Notes: a model not told the origin generated them from the sequence alone. DNA of 64,000 nucleotides from Candidatus Marivariicella framensis (GCA_905182735.1 CAJJCT010000013.1:1-64000); one strand, 5' to 3'. Counted from the stretch's first letter, positions 32,518-41,181 are shown. Numbers and translations are program-made.

Positions 32518-33057
32518 ATGGCAACCACAGAAGATCAATACATTGAAATAATTAGTAGATGTAAAGAATTGTATATAAATAAAATGAAAGATTATGGTTG
32601 TGCGTGGCGTATTCTTAGATTAGAGTCTTTGACTGATCAGATTTTCATTAAAGCTCAAAGAATAAGAGGATTACAGATCAATAAAGAACAAAAAATATCT
32701 GAAGGTCAAGAGGACGAGTTCATAGGAATAATTAATTATTCTATTATGGCTTTAATTCAAATTGAACTTGGAGTCTCAGAGCAGCCTGATCTAAATGATA
32801 AGCAAGCAATAGATTACTATAATAGGCATCTAAAAATAACTTATGATTTAATGCTTGAAAAAAATCATGATTATGGTGAAGCTTGGCGAGAAATGAGAGT
32901 CACATCTTTGACTGATTTGATTTTACAAAAATTACTTCGAGTAAAACAAATTGAAGAAAACAAGGGAAAAACAATAGTTTCAGAAGGAATTGATGCTAAT
33001 TATCAAGACATGATAAATTATTCAGTTTTTGCTATGATTCATCTAAAAAATAAATAA
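32518..33057 (+). CDS. DUF1599 protein with two internal repeats
   Basis: Cytoplasmic protein of the DUF1599 (nucleotide-modification-associated domain 1) family, of uncertain function. Two copies of one unit are visible: residues ~15-85 with KMKDYGCAWRILRLESLTDQI and INYSIMALIQ, and residues ~105-178 with KNHDYGEAWREMRVTSLTDLI and INYSVFAMIH (both also have K--R---I between). 179 residues. It begins a plus-strand run and ends two bases before tpiA. Confidence 0.88.
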   Translation: MATTEDQYIEIISRCKELYINKMKDYGCAWRILRLESLTDQIFIKAQRIRGLQINKEQKISEGQEDEFIGIINYSIMALIQIELGVSEQPDLNDKQAIDYYNRHLKITYDLMLEKNHDYGEAWREMRVTSLTDLILQKLLRVKQIEENKGKTIVSEGIDANYQDMINYSVFAMIHLKNK

Positions 33058-33059
33058 TT

Positions 33060-33809
33060 ATGAGACAAAAAATTATAGCAGGTAATTGGAAAATGAATAA
33101 TTCAAATACCGAGAGTTTATCTCTTTTACAAGAGCTTTTGAATTTCAATTTTCCAAAAGATATAAGAATAATTATTTCTCCACCATATACTCAATTAGGT
33201 CTTGTAAATGAAAAATTAGAAAAATCTAATATTGAAGTTGCTTCTCAAAACATGCATTTTGCTGATAACGGTGCATATACTGGTGAAATTTCATCATCTA
33301 TGATTAAAAGTTTAGGAGTTTTTATTTCCATCTTGGGGCATTCAGAAAGAAGAACTTATTTCAATGAAACTGATGAAAGTTTAAAAGAAAAGGTTGATAA
33401 GGCAATAAATGAAAATATTGAAATTATTTTCTGCGTAGGTGAAAAGTTGAGTGATCGTAATTCTGGAAATCATTTTGAACATATTAAAATTCAACTCGAA
33501 AAAACTGTTTTTTTACAACCTGCCGAATCCTGGAAAAAAATAATTATTGCCTATGAGCCAATCTGGGCTATTGGAACAGGGGAAACTGCTTCCCCAAAAC
33601 AAGTTCAAGAGATGCATTTGTTTATTCGTAATATAATTTCAGAAAATTATTCTAAAACTTTAGCAGACTCTATATCTATTATTTACGGTGGGAGTGTAAA
33701 ACCATCAAATGCAAATGATATTTTTTCTCAATCTGATGTTGATGGAGGTTTAATAGGTGGGGCTTCATTGAAATCAAAAGATTTTGCAGCTATAGTTAAT
33801 GCATCATAA
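33060..33809 (+). CDS. tpiA: Triosephosphate isomerase
   Basis: Glycolytic interconversion of dihydroxyacetone phosphate and glyceraldehyde 3-phosphate. GNWKMN (catalytic Lys) is at residues 8-13, catalytic His in LGHSERR near 95, catalytic Glu in AYEPIWAIGTG near 165, and phosphate loop IYGGSVKPSN near 210. 249 residues. Its stop overlaps the prmA start by one base. Confidence 0.98.
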   Translation: MRQKIIAGNWKMNNSNTESLSLLQELLNFNFPKDIRIIISPPYTQLGLVNEKLEKSNIEVASQNMHFADNGAYTGEISSSMIKSLGVFISILGHSERRTYFNETDESLKEKVDKAINENIEIIFCVGEKLSDRNSGNHFEHIKIQLEKTVFLQPAESWKKIIIAYEPIWAIGTGETASPKQVQEMHLFIRNIISENYSKTLADSISIIYGGSVKPSNANDIFSQSDVDGGLIGGASLKSKDFAAIVNAS

Positions 33810-34645
33810 TGTCAATTACATACCGTTTATTTTCATTTAAAGTTAATCCTGTAAAAATTGGATCTGAAATTTTAGTTGCAGAGCTATCTGAGCGTGGCTT
33901 CGATGGTTTTGAAGAAACAAGTGTTGGTGTCGATGCCTATTTAGTAGATAATAAATGGAAAACAAATCTTTTATCCAATCTAAGAATACTGTCAAATTCA
34001 AACTTTGAAATAGAATATTCATCTAAAATAATTTATCCAAAAAACTGGAATAAAATTTGGGAAAGTAACTTTAAACCTATTTTAATTAATAAAGATTGTA
34101 TAGTTAGAGCAGACTTTCATCCTCCATTAAATTTAAAATATGAAATCATAATTACACCTAAAATGAGTTTTGGAACCGGTCATCACGAAACTACATCAAT
34201 GGTTATGAATCATGTTTTAGATTTAAACTTAGAAGGCTTAAAAGTCCTTGACATGGGTTGTGGAACAGGAATTTTAGGTATTTTATCCGAAAAAAAAGGA
34301 GCTTATTCAATCGATGCTGTTGATATTGATAGGTGGTGTTACGAAAGCACCCTAGAAAACTCTCACTTGAATGATTGTAAATTTATTAAAGCTTTTTGTG
34401 GAGACATTAATTTGATTAAAGAAAGTAAATACGATATTATTTTGGCTAATATTAATAAAAACATTATTATGAATGATATTTCTATTTATAATGACCTGTT
34501 AAATACTGGAGGTCAATTAATTATAAGTGGTTTTTACGATTCAGACATAATCGACATTGATAAAGAAGCTAAATCCCTAAAACTGGAATTAGTTTTTCAA
34601 AAAGTAAAAAATTTATGGGCATCCATACATTACATAAAAAGTTAA
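33809..34645 (+). CDS. prmA: Ribosomal protein L11 methyltransferase
   Basis: AdoMet-dependent methyltransferase that trimethylates L11. The N-terminal substrate-recognition part is followed by TPKMSFGTGHHETT and the Rossmann motif DMGCGTGILGI near residue 150, then LANINKNI where related enzymes have N-P/I-N. 278 residues. It overlaps tpiA by one base and clpS by about 31. Confidence 0.92.
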   Translation: MSITYRLFSFKVNPVKIGSEILVAELSERGFDGFEETSVGVDAYLVDNKWKTNLLSNLRILSNSNFEIEYSSKIIYPKNWNKIWESNFKPILINKDCIVRADFHPPLNLKYEIIITPKMSFGTGHHETTSMVMNHVLDLNLEGLKVLDMGCGTGILGILSEKKGAYSIDAVDIDRWCYESTLENSHLNDCKFIKAFCGDINLIKESKYDIILANINKNIIMNDISIYNDLLNTGGQLIISGFYDSDIIDIDKEAKSLKLELVFQKVKNLWASIHYIKS

Positions 34646-34929
34646 TTTATTCATCTCAGCCGAAAATTAATCCTGAGCAGGATACTCAACAAATTGTACA
34701 AACTAAAAGAGAGCATGAACTTGTTTTGTATAATGATGATATAAACACTTTTGATCACGTCATCAATACTTTGGTTTCAGTTTGTGATCATACGGTAATG
34801 CAAGCTCAACAATGCGCCTATATTGTTCATTTTTCAGGAAAATGTGTTGTAAAAACTGGTTCAATATCTGATTTAGAACCTCGTTGTATTAAGCTTGTCG
34901 AGGCAGGTCTATCTGCTGAAATCGTTTAG
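34615..34929 (+). CDS. clpS: Clp protease adaptor ClpS
   Basis: N-end-rule adaptor that hands substrates to ClpA/ClpC-ClpP. The core has ELVLYNDDINTFDHVI near residue 40 and ends CVVKTGSISDLEP...AGLSAEI, the conserved ClpS end. The N-terminal ~35 residues are unconserved. The only ATG in frame before the core is 34615, inside prmA, giving a 31-base overlap; this is unusual but translational coupling is plausible. 104 residues, normal. Confidence 0.9.
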   Translation: MGIHTLHKKLIYSSQPKINPEQDTQQIVQTKREHELVLYNDDINTFDHVINTLVSVCDHTVMQAQQCAYIVHFSGKCVVKTGSISDLEPRCIKLVEAGLSAEIV

Positions 34930-34978
34930 TTATTTTTTTGAATTAAAAATTGTAGTTTTACACAAAAATATTTTCATT

Positions 34979-35533
34979 GTGAAATTTTTAACTTTTATTA
35001 ATTTATTACTTTGTGTGTCTTTTATACAAGGTCAAAACCTAGACAAAATGGACAAAACCATATATCGATTTATAGTAGAAGATTTATATGGTGAAAATTT
35101 TAATTTTTCAGATTTAAAAGGAAAAAAAATAATGGTGGTTAATACTGCATCTAAATGTGGATTAACTCCTCAATACAAGTCTCTTCAATTATTATATGAT
35201 AAATATAAAGATGATAATTTTATGATTGTAGGCTTTCCTGCTAATAACTTTTTGTGGCAAGAGCCTGGAACTAACGAGGAAATTGCTGAGTTCTGTAGAG
35301 AAAATTATGGTGTCACTTTTCCAATGATGAGTAAAGTATCCGTTTTAGGTTTAGATCAACATCCGATTTATTCATTTTTAACCAGTAAAGCATTAAATGG
35401 AAAGATTAATTCTCTCGTTACTTGGAATTTTCAAAAGTTTTTAATTGATGAAAAGGGGTTTGTTGTTAAATCAATTTCTCCCAGAAAGCAGCCAGATGAT
35501 ATAGAAGTTCTTAATTGGTTAAGCGGATCGTAA
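34979..35533 (+). CDS. Glutathione-peroxidase-family thiol peroxidase, probably secreted
   Basis: Reduces peroxides through a Cys. Peroxidatic Cys sits in NTASKCGLTPQY, followed by GFPANNFLWQEPGTN (catalytic Gln-type segment) and TWNFQKFL (Trp/Asn of the catalytic tetrad). A GTG at 34979 begins VKFLTFINLLLCVSFIQGQ, a signal peptide, so export to the periplasm is inferred; an internal ATG at MDKTIYRF would give a cytosolic form. It is a Cys, not selenocysteine, enzyme (TGT codon). The stop overlaps the next gene's start (TAATG). Confidence 0.88.
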   Translation: MKFLTFINLLLCVSFIQGQNLDKMDKTIYRFIVEDLYGENFNFSDLKGKKIMVVNTASKCGLTPQYKSLQLLYDKYKDDNFMIVGFPANNFLWQEPGTNEEIAEFCRENYGVTFPMMSKVSVLGLDQHPIYSFLTSKALNGKINSLVTWNFQKFLIDEKGFVVKSISPRKQPDDIEVLNWLSGS

Positions 35534-36687
35534 TGAGTCAGCATAAAATTGAAACCATATGCTTACACCATGGGACTGTTGAAGACCCAATACATAAAGG
35601 AGCTATTTCTCCAATATACATGTCTACAGCGTATCAATTTAACGATGTTAAAGAAAAAAAATATCCTAGGTATATAAATACTCCGAATCAAGAGGGGTTG
35701 TGTAAAAAAATTGCAGCTATAGAAGGAGGGGAGCATGCACTAGTTTTTGGATCAGGAATGGCAGCTGTAACTACTTCTCTATTATCTCATCTTAATTCAG
35801 GAGACCACGTTGTTTTTTATAATGATATATATGGAGGAACTAGAAACTTGATTAAAAAAGAGTTTTCTAATTATAACATTTCTTACAGTTTCGCTGCAGG
35901 ATCATCTGTAGATGATTTTAAGGCATGCATAAAAAAAAAAACTAAAGGAATATATATTGAAAGTCCAAGCAATCCATTACTTAAAATTGTTGACATGAAA
36001 GCTATATCTGATTTAGCTAAATCAAATAATTTATGGACTATGATTGATAATACTTTTGCGAGTCCAATTAATCAAAATCCAATTGCTTTTGGTATTGACA
36101 TTGTTATTCACAGTGCAACTAAGTATTTGGGAGGACATAGCGATATTTCTGCGGGTGCTGTAATAGCATCAAGAAATCATATTGATAGAATTTATGAATC
36201 TGCAAAGAATTTAGGAGGGACAATTAGTGAATTTTCAGCTTGGCTTTTAGAAAGAAGCATTAAAACATTGCCGATAAGAGTCCGTGAGCAAAATAAAAAT
36301 GCATTAGAGTTAGCTAATTTTTTAGAAAAACATTCACAAGTTTCCAAAGTCTTTTACCCTGGATTAGTTTCACATGAAGATCATGAAATTGCAAAAAATC
36401 AAATGAGTGGTTATGGAGGAATGTTGTCGATTGAAATTAGTTCAAAAATTGATCCTAGTTTGTTTTTTAAAAATCTTAAAATAATAAAACCTGTAATGAG
36501 TCTTGCAGGAGTTGAGAGTACTGCTAATTATCCTAAATTAACATCACATTTTTCACTTACGCAAGAGGAAAGAGATCATCAGGGAATATCAGATCACTTA
36601 ATCAGACTTTCTGCAGGAATTGAATCTATCGAAGATTTAAAGAGTGATATTGATAACGCCTTAAAAACTTCAGTTTATGAAAGTTGA
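35533..36687 (+). CDS. Cys/Met metabolism PLP-dependent enzyme (cystathionine gamma-synthase/lyase or methionine gamma-lyase)
   Basis: Fold-type I PLP enzyme of the trans-sulfuration group. ATG 35533 gives 384 residues, and the PLP Lys is in HSATKYLGGHSD near residue 203. VFGSGMAAVTT and DNTFASPINQNP are also typical. The members of this family differ by few residues, so synthase, gamma-lyase and methionine gamma-lyase cannot be separated by eye. The coding region contains an A11 run at 35931-35941. It overlaps the bshB1 gene by 11 bases and the peroxidase gene by one. Confidence 0.85.
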   Translation: MSQHKIETICLHHGTVEDPIHKGAISPIYMSTAYQFNDVKEKKYPRYINTPNQEGLCKKIAAIEGGEHALVFGSGMAAVTTSLLSHLNSGDHVVFYNDIYGGTRNLIKKEFSNYNISYSFAAGSSVDDFKACIKKKTKGIYIESPSNPLLKIVDMKAISDLAKSNNLWTMIDNTFASPINQNPIAFGIDIVIHSATKYLGGHSDISAGAVIASRNHIDRIYESAKNLGGTISEFSAWLLERSIKTLPIRVREQNKNALELANFLEKHSQVSKVFYPGLVSHEDHEIAKNQMSGYGGMLSIEISSKIDPSLFFKNLKIIKPVMSLAGVESTANYPKLTSHFSLTQEERDHQGISDHLIRLSAGIESIEDLKSDIDNALKTSVYES

Positions 36688-37396
36688 TATACTTGCATTC
36701 GGAGCGCATCCTGATGATGTTGAATTGGGGTGTGGGGCTACAATAGCTAGAAGTGTTTGTGAAGGGAAATCAGTCGGAATTATTGATTTAACCCAAGGAG
36801 AAATGGGTACTAACGGGTCTCCAGAAACAAGAAATAAGGAAGCAACAAAAGCGGCCTCTATTTTAGGAGTTAAATTCAGAGATAACTTAAAATTTAAAGA
36901 TATTTATTTTAAAAATGATGAAGCTCATCAAAATAAAATTATTAAAACTATAAGATTGTATAAACCTGACATTGTTTTATGTAACGCAATAGAGGATAGA
37001 CATATTGATCACAGTAAGGGATCTGATTTAGTATCTCATTCGTGTTTTTTAAGTGGTCTTAGTAAAATTGAAACATCTGATAGCTTAGGGCAGAAACAAT
37101 TACCTTGGAGACCAAAAGTTGTATACCACTATATTCAGTGGAAAGAAATCGAACCAGATATTGTTGTTGATGTTTCAGAGTTTATAGATCAAAAAATATT
37201 AGCTGTTCAAGCATTTTCAAGTCAATTTTATTCTGCCGATGATCCTAAAGAATCTACTCCAATTAGTTCCCGAAACTTTATTGAGAGTGTTCGATATAGA
37301 GCTTTGAATTTAGGAAGATTAATTGGAGTAGAAGCGGGAGAAGGCTTTACTACTGAAAGGTATCCGTCTGTTAAAAGTATAACAGATTTGATTTAA
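36677..37396 (+). CDS. bshB1: Bacillithiol biosynthesis deacetylase BshB1
   Basis: LmbE-family zinc enzyme that deacetylates GlcNAc-malate in the making of bacillithiol, a low-molecular-weight thiol used by Firmicutes and many Bacteroidota. Zinc motif AHPDDVELGCG is at residues 9-19, followed by TQGEMGTNGSPETR and the catalytic EDRHIDHSKGS near residue 112. 239 residues, matching BshB1. It ends a run of peroxidase, sulfur-amino-acid PLP enzyme and bshB1, and a tRNA gene follows. Confidence 0.92.
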   Translation: MKVDILAFGAHPDDVELGCGATIARSVCEGKSVGIIDLTQGEMGTNGSPETRNKEATKAASILGVKFRDNLKFKDIYFKNDEAHQNKIIKTIRLYKPDIVLCNAIEDRHIDHSKGSDLVSHSCFLSGLSKIETSDSLGQKQLPWRPKVVYHYIQWKEIEPDIVVDVSEFIDQKILAVQAFSSQFYSADDPKESTPISSRNFIESVRYRALNLGRLIGVEAGEGFTTERYPSVKSITDLI

Positions 37397-37415
37397 AAAA
37401 TATTTTTAAAGACGC

Positions 37416-37445
37416 TTGTCTTCGAATTAAAATAGTTTAAATTTG
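37416..37445 (+). promoter_or_regulatory. Bacteroidota-type promoter for tRNA-His
   Basis: TTG at 37416-37418, 19-base spacer, TAAATTTG at 37438-37445, ten bases before the tRNA. The spacing equals that of the tRNA-Glu promoter. Confidence 0.75.
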
Positions 37446-37455
37446 CACCTCAAAT

Positions 37456-37530
37456 GGTGGTTGTAGCTCAGCTGGTTAGAGCGCCTGGTTGTGGTCCAGG
37501 AGGTCGCCGGTTCGAACCCGGTCTTCCACC
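37456..37530 (+). tRNA. tRNA-His (anticodon GTG)
   Basis: The extra 5' G (G-1) opposite C73 identifies the histidine tRNA. D arm GCTC/GAGC, anticodon stem CCTGG/CCAGG with GTG, and T arm GCCGG/CCGGT. The acceptor stem GTGGTTG/CTTCCAC has two T-T positions (5-68 and 6-67) that do not pair. Confidence 0.9.
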
Positions 37531-37537
37531 CAAGATT

Positions 37538-37565
37538 AACCTTCGAGAAATCGAAGGTTTTTGTT
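37538..37565 (+). terminator. Intrinsic terminator after tRNA-His
   Basis: Hairpin AACCTTCG...CGAAGGTT with an AGAAAT loop, followed by TTTG-TTTT. The stem is eight or nine pairs; the U-tract is interrupted but adequate. Confidence 0.8.
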
Positions 37566-37626
37566 TTAATTACAATAGTTATTGAGGAAGAGTAATATTT
37601 GTTATAATATGCTATTTTATAAATAA

Positions 37627-38793
37627 TTAAGCTTTTATTATAGATTTATATATTTCAGGATCTGTTGCTCCTTCAGTTCCAAATAATAGAATAGTACTTT
37701 CATTATTTATACCCATTTTTCTTGCCATATTATTTTTTCTCATCAGATCTAAAAGACCTGCTAGTCCAGCAACTGAAGATTCACCAGCTTCAATTTTTGG
37801 AATATTATTATTTAATAATCGCATTGTTTTGGGTATTGATTTATCATCAATTGTCATAAAATGATCAGCTGATTGATTTAGTATTTCCCATCCTAGTAAA
37901 GAAGGTTCTCCGCATGATAAACCAGCCATTATTGTTTCTTTTCTGATATTAAATGAAGTTATTTTATTGTTTTGAGAACTTTTGATAAGGCATGGAGCTA
38001 GTTCAGATTCAACTATTATATACATTATTTTAGCTTTAAACTCTTGCCAAAAATAACTACAGATTGATGCAGGAAATGATCCAACTCCCCCTTGAAGAAA
38101 TACATGTGTAGGCAGAGGCTTATTTTTTAGTTGTTTCTTTATTTCTTTTGCCATAATAGTATAACCTTCCATTATATATTTAGGGTACTCAGTATACCCT
38201 TCATAAGATGTGTCAGAAATTATATGCCAATTATTTTTTGAAGCCTTTTTAATGCAAACCCTTAAAGATTCATCGTAGTTGCCTTTGACACGAACTACAT
38301 TGGCGTTAAGATTTTCCATTGCTTTTTGACGACCAAAACTGACCTCAGAATGTATATAAATTTGACACTTACAGCCAAAAATTTTTGCTCCAAACGCAAC
38401 TGACCTTCCATGATTTCCGTCAGTAGCTGTAGTTACAGTGTATTTTGAAATGAGGTCCGTATAGCTTCCTGTTTTAATTTTATCAATCGTTACTTCTTTA
38501 CCAATTTCTTGTTTTAAAGTATTGTAAATAAATTTTAAGACACCATAAGTTCCTCCTAGGGCTTTAAAACTTCCAAGTTCAAACCTTGAGCTTTCATCTT
38601 TGAAGTAAATATTTTTTACTCCAATATCTGAGGCAATACTTTTCAGTGAAATCAAGGGGGTAGGTTCGTAATTATTCCATGTCTTTATTTCATTATATGC
38701 TGCATCACAATCTTTAAGGCTTAATACTGATTTTAATTTTTCAGGATAACGATTGTAATTTTTATTAGGATTTTTGAAATGTTGAATCAGCAT
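37627..38793 (-). CDS. dpaL: Diaminopropionate ammonia-lyase
   Basis: Fold-type II PLP enzyme that splits 2,3-diaminopropionate to pyruvate and ammonia. The PLP Lys is in GSFKALGGTY near residue 78, after KDESSRFELGSFKA, a DpaL hallmark. Asn/Gly motifs include TATDGNHGRSVA and GLSCGEPSLLG, and the end holds GTEGATDPEIY. 388 residues is slightly shorter than E. coli YgeX. Threonine dehydratase and related lyases are less likely given KDES-RF. It is the last gene of a minus-strand group (DUF5009 protein, lipoprotein, dpaL), with a 19-base gap to the lipoprotein. Confidence 0.85.
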   Translation of the reverse strand: MLIQHFKNPNKNYNRYPEKLKSVLSLKDCDAAYNEIKTWNNYEPTPLISLKSIASDIGVKNIYFKDESSRFELGSFKALGGTYGVLKFIYNTLKQEIGKEVTIDKIKTGSYTDLISKYTVTTATDGNHGRSVAFGAKIFGCKCQIYIHSEVSFGRQKAMENLNANVVRVKGNYDESLRVCIKKASKNNWHIISDTSYEGYTEYPKYIMEGYTIMAKEIKKQLKNKPLPTHVFLQGGVGSFPASICSYFWQEFKAKIMYIIVESELAPCLIKSSQNNKITSFNIRKETIMAGLSCGEPSLLGWEILNQSADHFMTIDDKSIPKTMRLLNNNIPKIEAGESSVAGLAGLLDLMRKNNMARKMGINNESTILLFGTEGATDPEIYKSIIKA

Positions 38794-38812
38794 TTAACAA
38801 TTAATATTTTTT

Positions 38813-39910
38813 TTAATTCCCTATGTTAATTGATCCAATCCCGTTTGTTGCTTCCCAAAAATTATAAAAATAAAGTTCATCAGCTCCTTTAAATGAAAAC
38901 CATTCAGCTGCATCGTTTATACTAGTCCACTGATTATCAGTCAGAGCATTATCGGTTAACACAATAAGTAATAAGTCAAATTCTTTTTGAGAGTCTGAAG
39001 AGCTTGGAGATCTTGCACCCAGTAAACTTTCTAATTCGTCAGGCCCATAACTAACTTTATTAGCAGTAAAGGTGTATTTTGAATTAGTAACTTCAAGTGA
39101 AGTGATATCATTAAATAAATCAAATTGATTTACAGAGTTAATAGGTGTCATTCCCATTAAATACAATTCTAATTCATTGTATGGAACACTGTTTCCTCCA
39201 TTTGCAAATGCTCCAAAAGGATCAACAGAATATTGATTATTCCCTAAATCCTCTAAGCTACTCTGATTAAATCCACCTAATTGACCTTTTGTGCTCCCTC
39301 CTGTAAAACCCCAATGTCCATAATATGAATATGAGGTAAGATTGGTGCCTGTCTGATCTACATTTTCTGTGGGTAAAGCATAATTAGCCCAATTATGCAT
39401 TAATTCGTGTAATGCAGGTCCGTTTTGAAGAAAACTTAAACTAGATAATTGCATTACTGATTTTAATTTTCCTGATGAACCATAATTTGAAGTGAAATTA
39501 TACACTCCTCCTCCAATTCCAGTAATATTATTAGATACTCCCACATTTTTTCCATAATAATTTATGCCCTCAGGAATTTCTTCTTCATTTAATACCAGAA
39601 ATATGAAATCATATTTATCTGAAAATTCTTTATATATATCTTTTACTATTGCCTCCCTATAGGAAGCTTCTGAAAACTGATCATTACTTTTCCAATCGCT
39701 GTATTCACTTGAAGACATTAATAATGAAGAAACTTTGTTTCCTGAAGGAGTTGTTATTAAATGGTCCGAGTTTTGACTTGAATTGTTGTTAGAATTTTCT
39801 CCTGAATCAATTACAACTTGGGAATCATTTTGAGGATCGTCGTCACTACTACTACAAGATGTAACTGAAATTAAAATAATTAGGATAAAAAATATTTTAT
39901 ATAGCTTCAT
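38813..39910 (-). CDS. Lipoprotein with HELMH motif, putative zinc metallopeptidase
   Basis: Signal peptide with lipobox SVTSC (Cys near residue 19), then a Ser/Asp/Asn-rich linker to about residue 60 that would tether it at the surface. The central part has GPALHELMHNWANY near residue 167, an HExxH zinc-binding motif with a following His (YYGHWGF) about 25 residues later. Later YNELELYLMGM is a conserved-looking segment. HExxH plus a downstream Glu or His would suit a metallopeptidase, but I do not recognise the family. 365 residues. It lies between dpaL and a DUF5009 gene on the same strand. Confidence 0.6.
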   Translation of the reverse strand: MKLYKIFFILIILISVTSCSSSDDDPQNDSQVVIDSGENSNNNSSQNSDHLITTPSGNKVSSLLMSSSEYSDWKSNDQFSEASYREAIVKDIYKEFSDKYDFIFLVLNEEEIPEGINYYGKNVGVSNNITGIGGGVYNFTSNYGSSGKLKSVMQLSSLSFLQNGPALHELMHNWANYALPTENVDQTGTNLTSYSYYGHWGFTGGSTKGQLGGFNQSSLEDLGNNQYSVDPFGAFANGGNSVPYNELELYLMGMTPINSVNQFDLFNDITSLEVTNSKYTFTANKVSYGPDELESLLGARSPSSSDSQKEFDLLLIVLTDNALTDNQWTSINDAAEWFSFKGADELYFYNFWEATNGIGSINIGN

Positions 39911-39926
39911 TTTTGATTAAATTTCA

Positions 39927-41039
39927 TTAAACTCTTAAAAAGATTTTCTTTTTGTAAAGTAAATATAAAAACATCCATTGGACAGTTAATAAACAAATAA
40001 CATAAATAACAGAATTATAGGGTTCACCAATTATATCAAACAACCATTTGAAGAACGAATTTGTTGTATAACTCCAATTTATGAATATAATTGACATGTA
40101 TATTAATATTGAATTCATTCCAATAACCTTAAAGAAAAAAGCCCATTTATGATACTTTAATACATCAATTAAATAATAGAAAATTGCCATCAGTATCATG
40201 CTTAAACCTCCACATTGAAGAACAAAAGAACTGGTCCATAAGTTTTTGTTTATTGGAAAATATAAATCCCATATTTGAGCAATAATTATAATCAACACAC
40301 CAGTTATGATTAGCTTAATAGTTGTCTCCTTTCTTTTATCTGTATTAGTTTTAATTAAAATATTTCCAGTATAAATACCAAGTAAAGCTGTTGATATTGC
40401 AGGAATAGTTGAAAATAGTCCCTCAGGATCATGTATTCCTAAAAATAGCTTACCAGGCATTATAACTCTATCTAAATATGAGATTATGTTTCCCTCAATT
40501 GATAAATCTCCTGGAGAAAAACCTGGAGCTGAAAAAAATAAAATAATTCCCCAGTACCCTATAAGCAAACTAAAAAACCAAACAATTTGATTTCTTTGAT
40601 TAGCGAATAAATAAATAATATTTGCAAACATATATGCGAGTCCAATTCTACCCAAAACACTGCCAAATCTTATTTCTTCCATAGATTTAATTTCAAGTCC
40701 ATTATTGTATACGATTCCAAGTAATACAAGTATTAATCCTCTTTTGATTACTTTTTTCAATAAATTACCTTTCTTTTTACCTTTTGCTATTTGATTTCCA
40801 ATGGAATAGGGGGTTGCTACTCCTGATAAGAATAAAAATAATGGGAAAATCAAATCATAAAACACAAAACCATTCCATTCGGGATGAATAAATTGATTTG
40901 ATAATCCGTGCCAAAAGATATTAGATTTAATCTCAGCCATTTTATGAAATATTTCCTCAGCACCTATAATCCAGAACATATCGAATCCTCTTAGTGCATC
41001 TAAAGAATACAAACGATTAATATTATTAACTTCCTTCAT
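39927..41039 (-). CDS. DUF5009 / heparan-alpha-glucosaminide N-acetyltransferase-like membrane protein
   Basis: Multipass membrane protein with the opening RLYSLDALRGFDMFWII, the acyltransferase-3/DUF5009 hallmark, then about ten hydrophobic helices. PLFLFLSGVATPYSIG and VLGRIGLAYMFAN also match the family, which is related to acyltransferases that move acyl groups from acyl-CoA across membranes onto sugars. 370 residues is normal. Substrate unknown. First gene of the minus-strand group leading to dpaL. Confidence 0.85.
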   Translation of the reverse strand: MKEVNNINRLYSLDALRGFDMFWIIGAEEIFHKMAEIKSNIFWHGLSNQFIHPEWNGFVFYDLIFPLFLFLSGVATPYSIGNQIAKGKKKGNLLKKVIKRGLILVLLGIVYNNGLEIKSMEEIRFGSVLGRIGLAYMFANIIYLFANQRNQIVWFFSLLIGYWGIILFFSAPGFSPGDLSIEGNIISYLDRVIMPGKLFLGIHDPEGLFSTIPAISTALLGIYTGNILIKTNTDKRKETTIKLIITGVLIIIIAQIWDLYFPINKNLWTSSFVLQCGGLSMILMAIFYYLIDVLKYHKWAFFFKVIGMNSILIYMSIIFINWSYTTNSFFKWLFDIIGEPYNSVIYVICLLTVQWMFLYLLYKKKIFLRV

Positions 41040-41181
41040 TTCAAGTGTTTATAATTTATGTTTAAAGCATATTTAAACGCAATATATTAATTTAAAGTTT
41101 ATATAAATTTATGATTTTGTTTTAAGCCAAAAATATTATTTTAATAAATAAATTATATATTTATCCTCCTAATTAAATTAA

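Noticed and set aside
41163..41170. AGGAGG on the minus strand, resembling a strong Shine-Dalgarno site.
   Set aside because: No start codon follows at a proper distance on that strand; the nearest gene starts 120 bases away, and Bacteroidota rarely use such sites.
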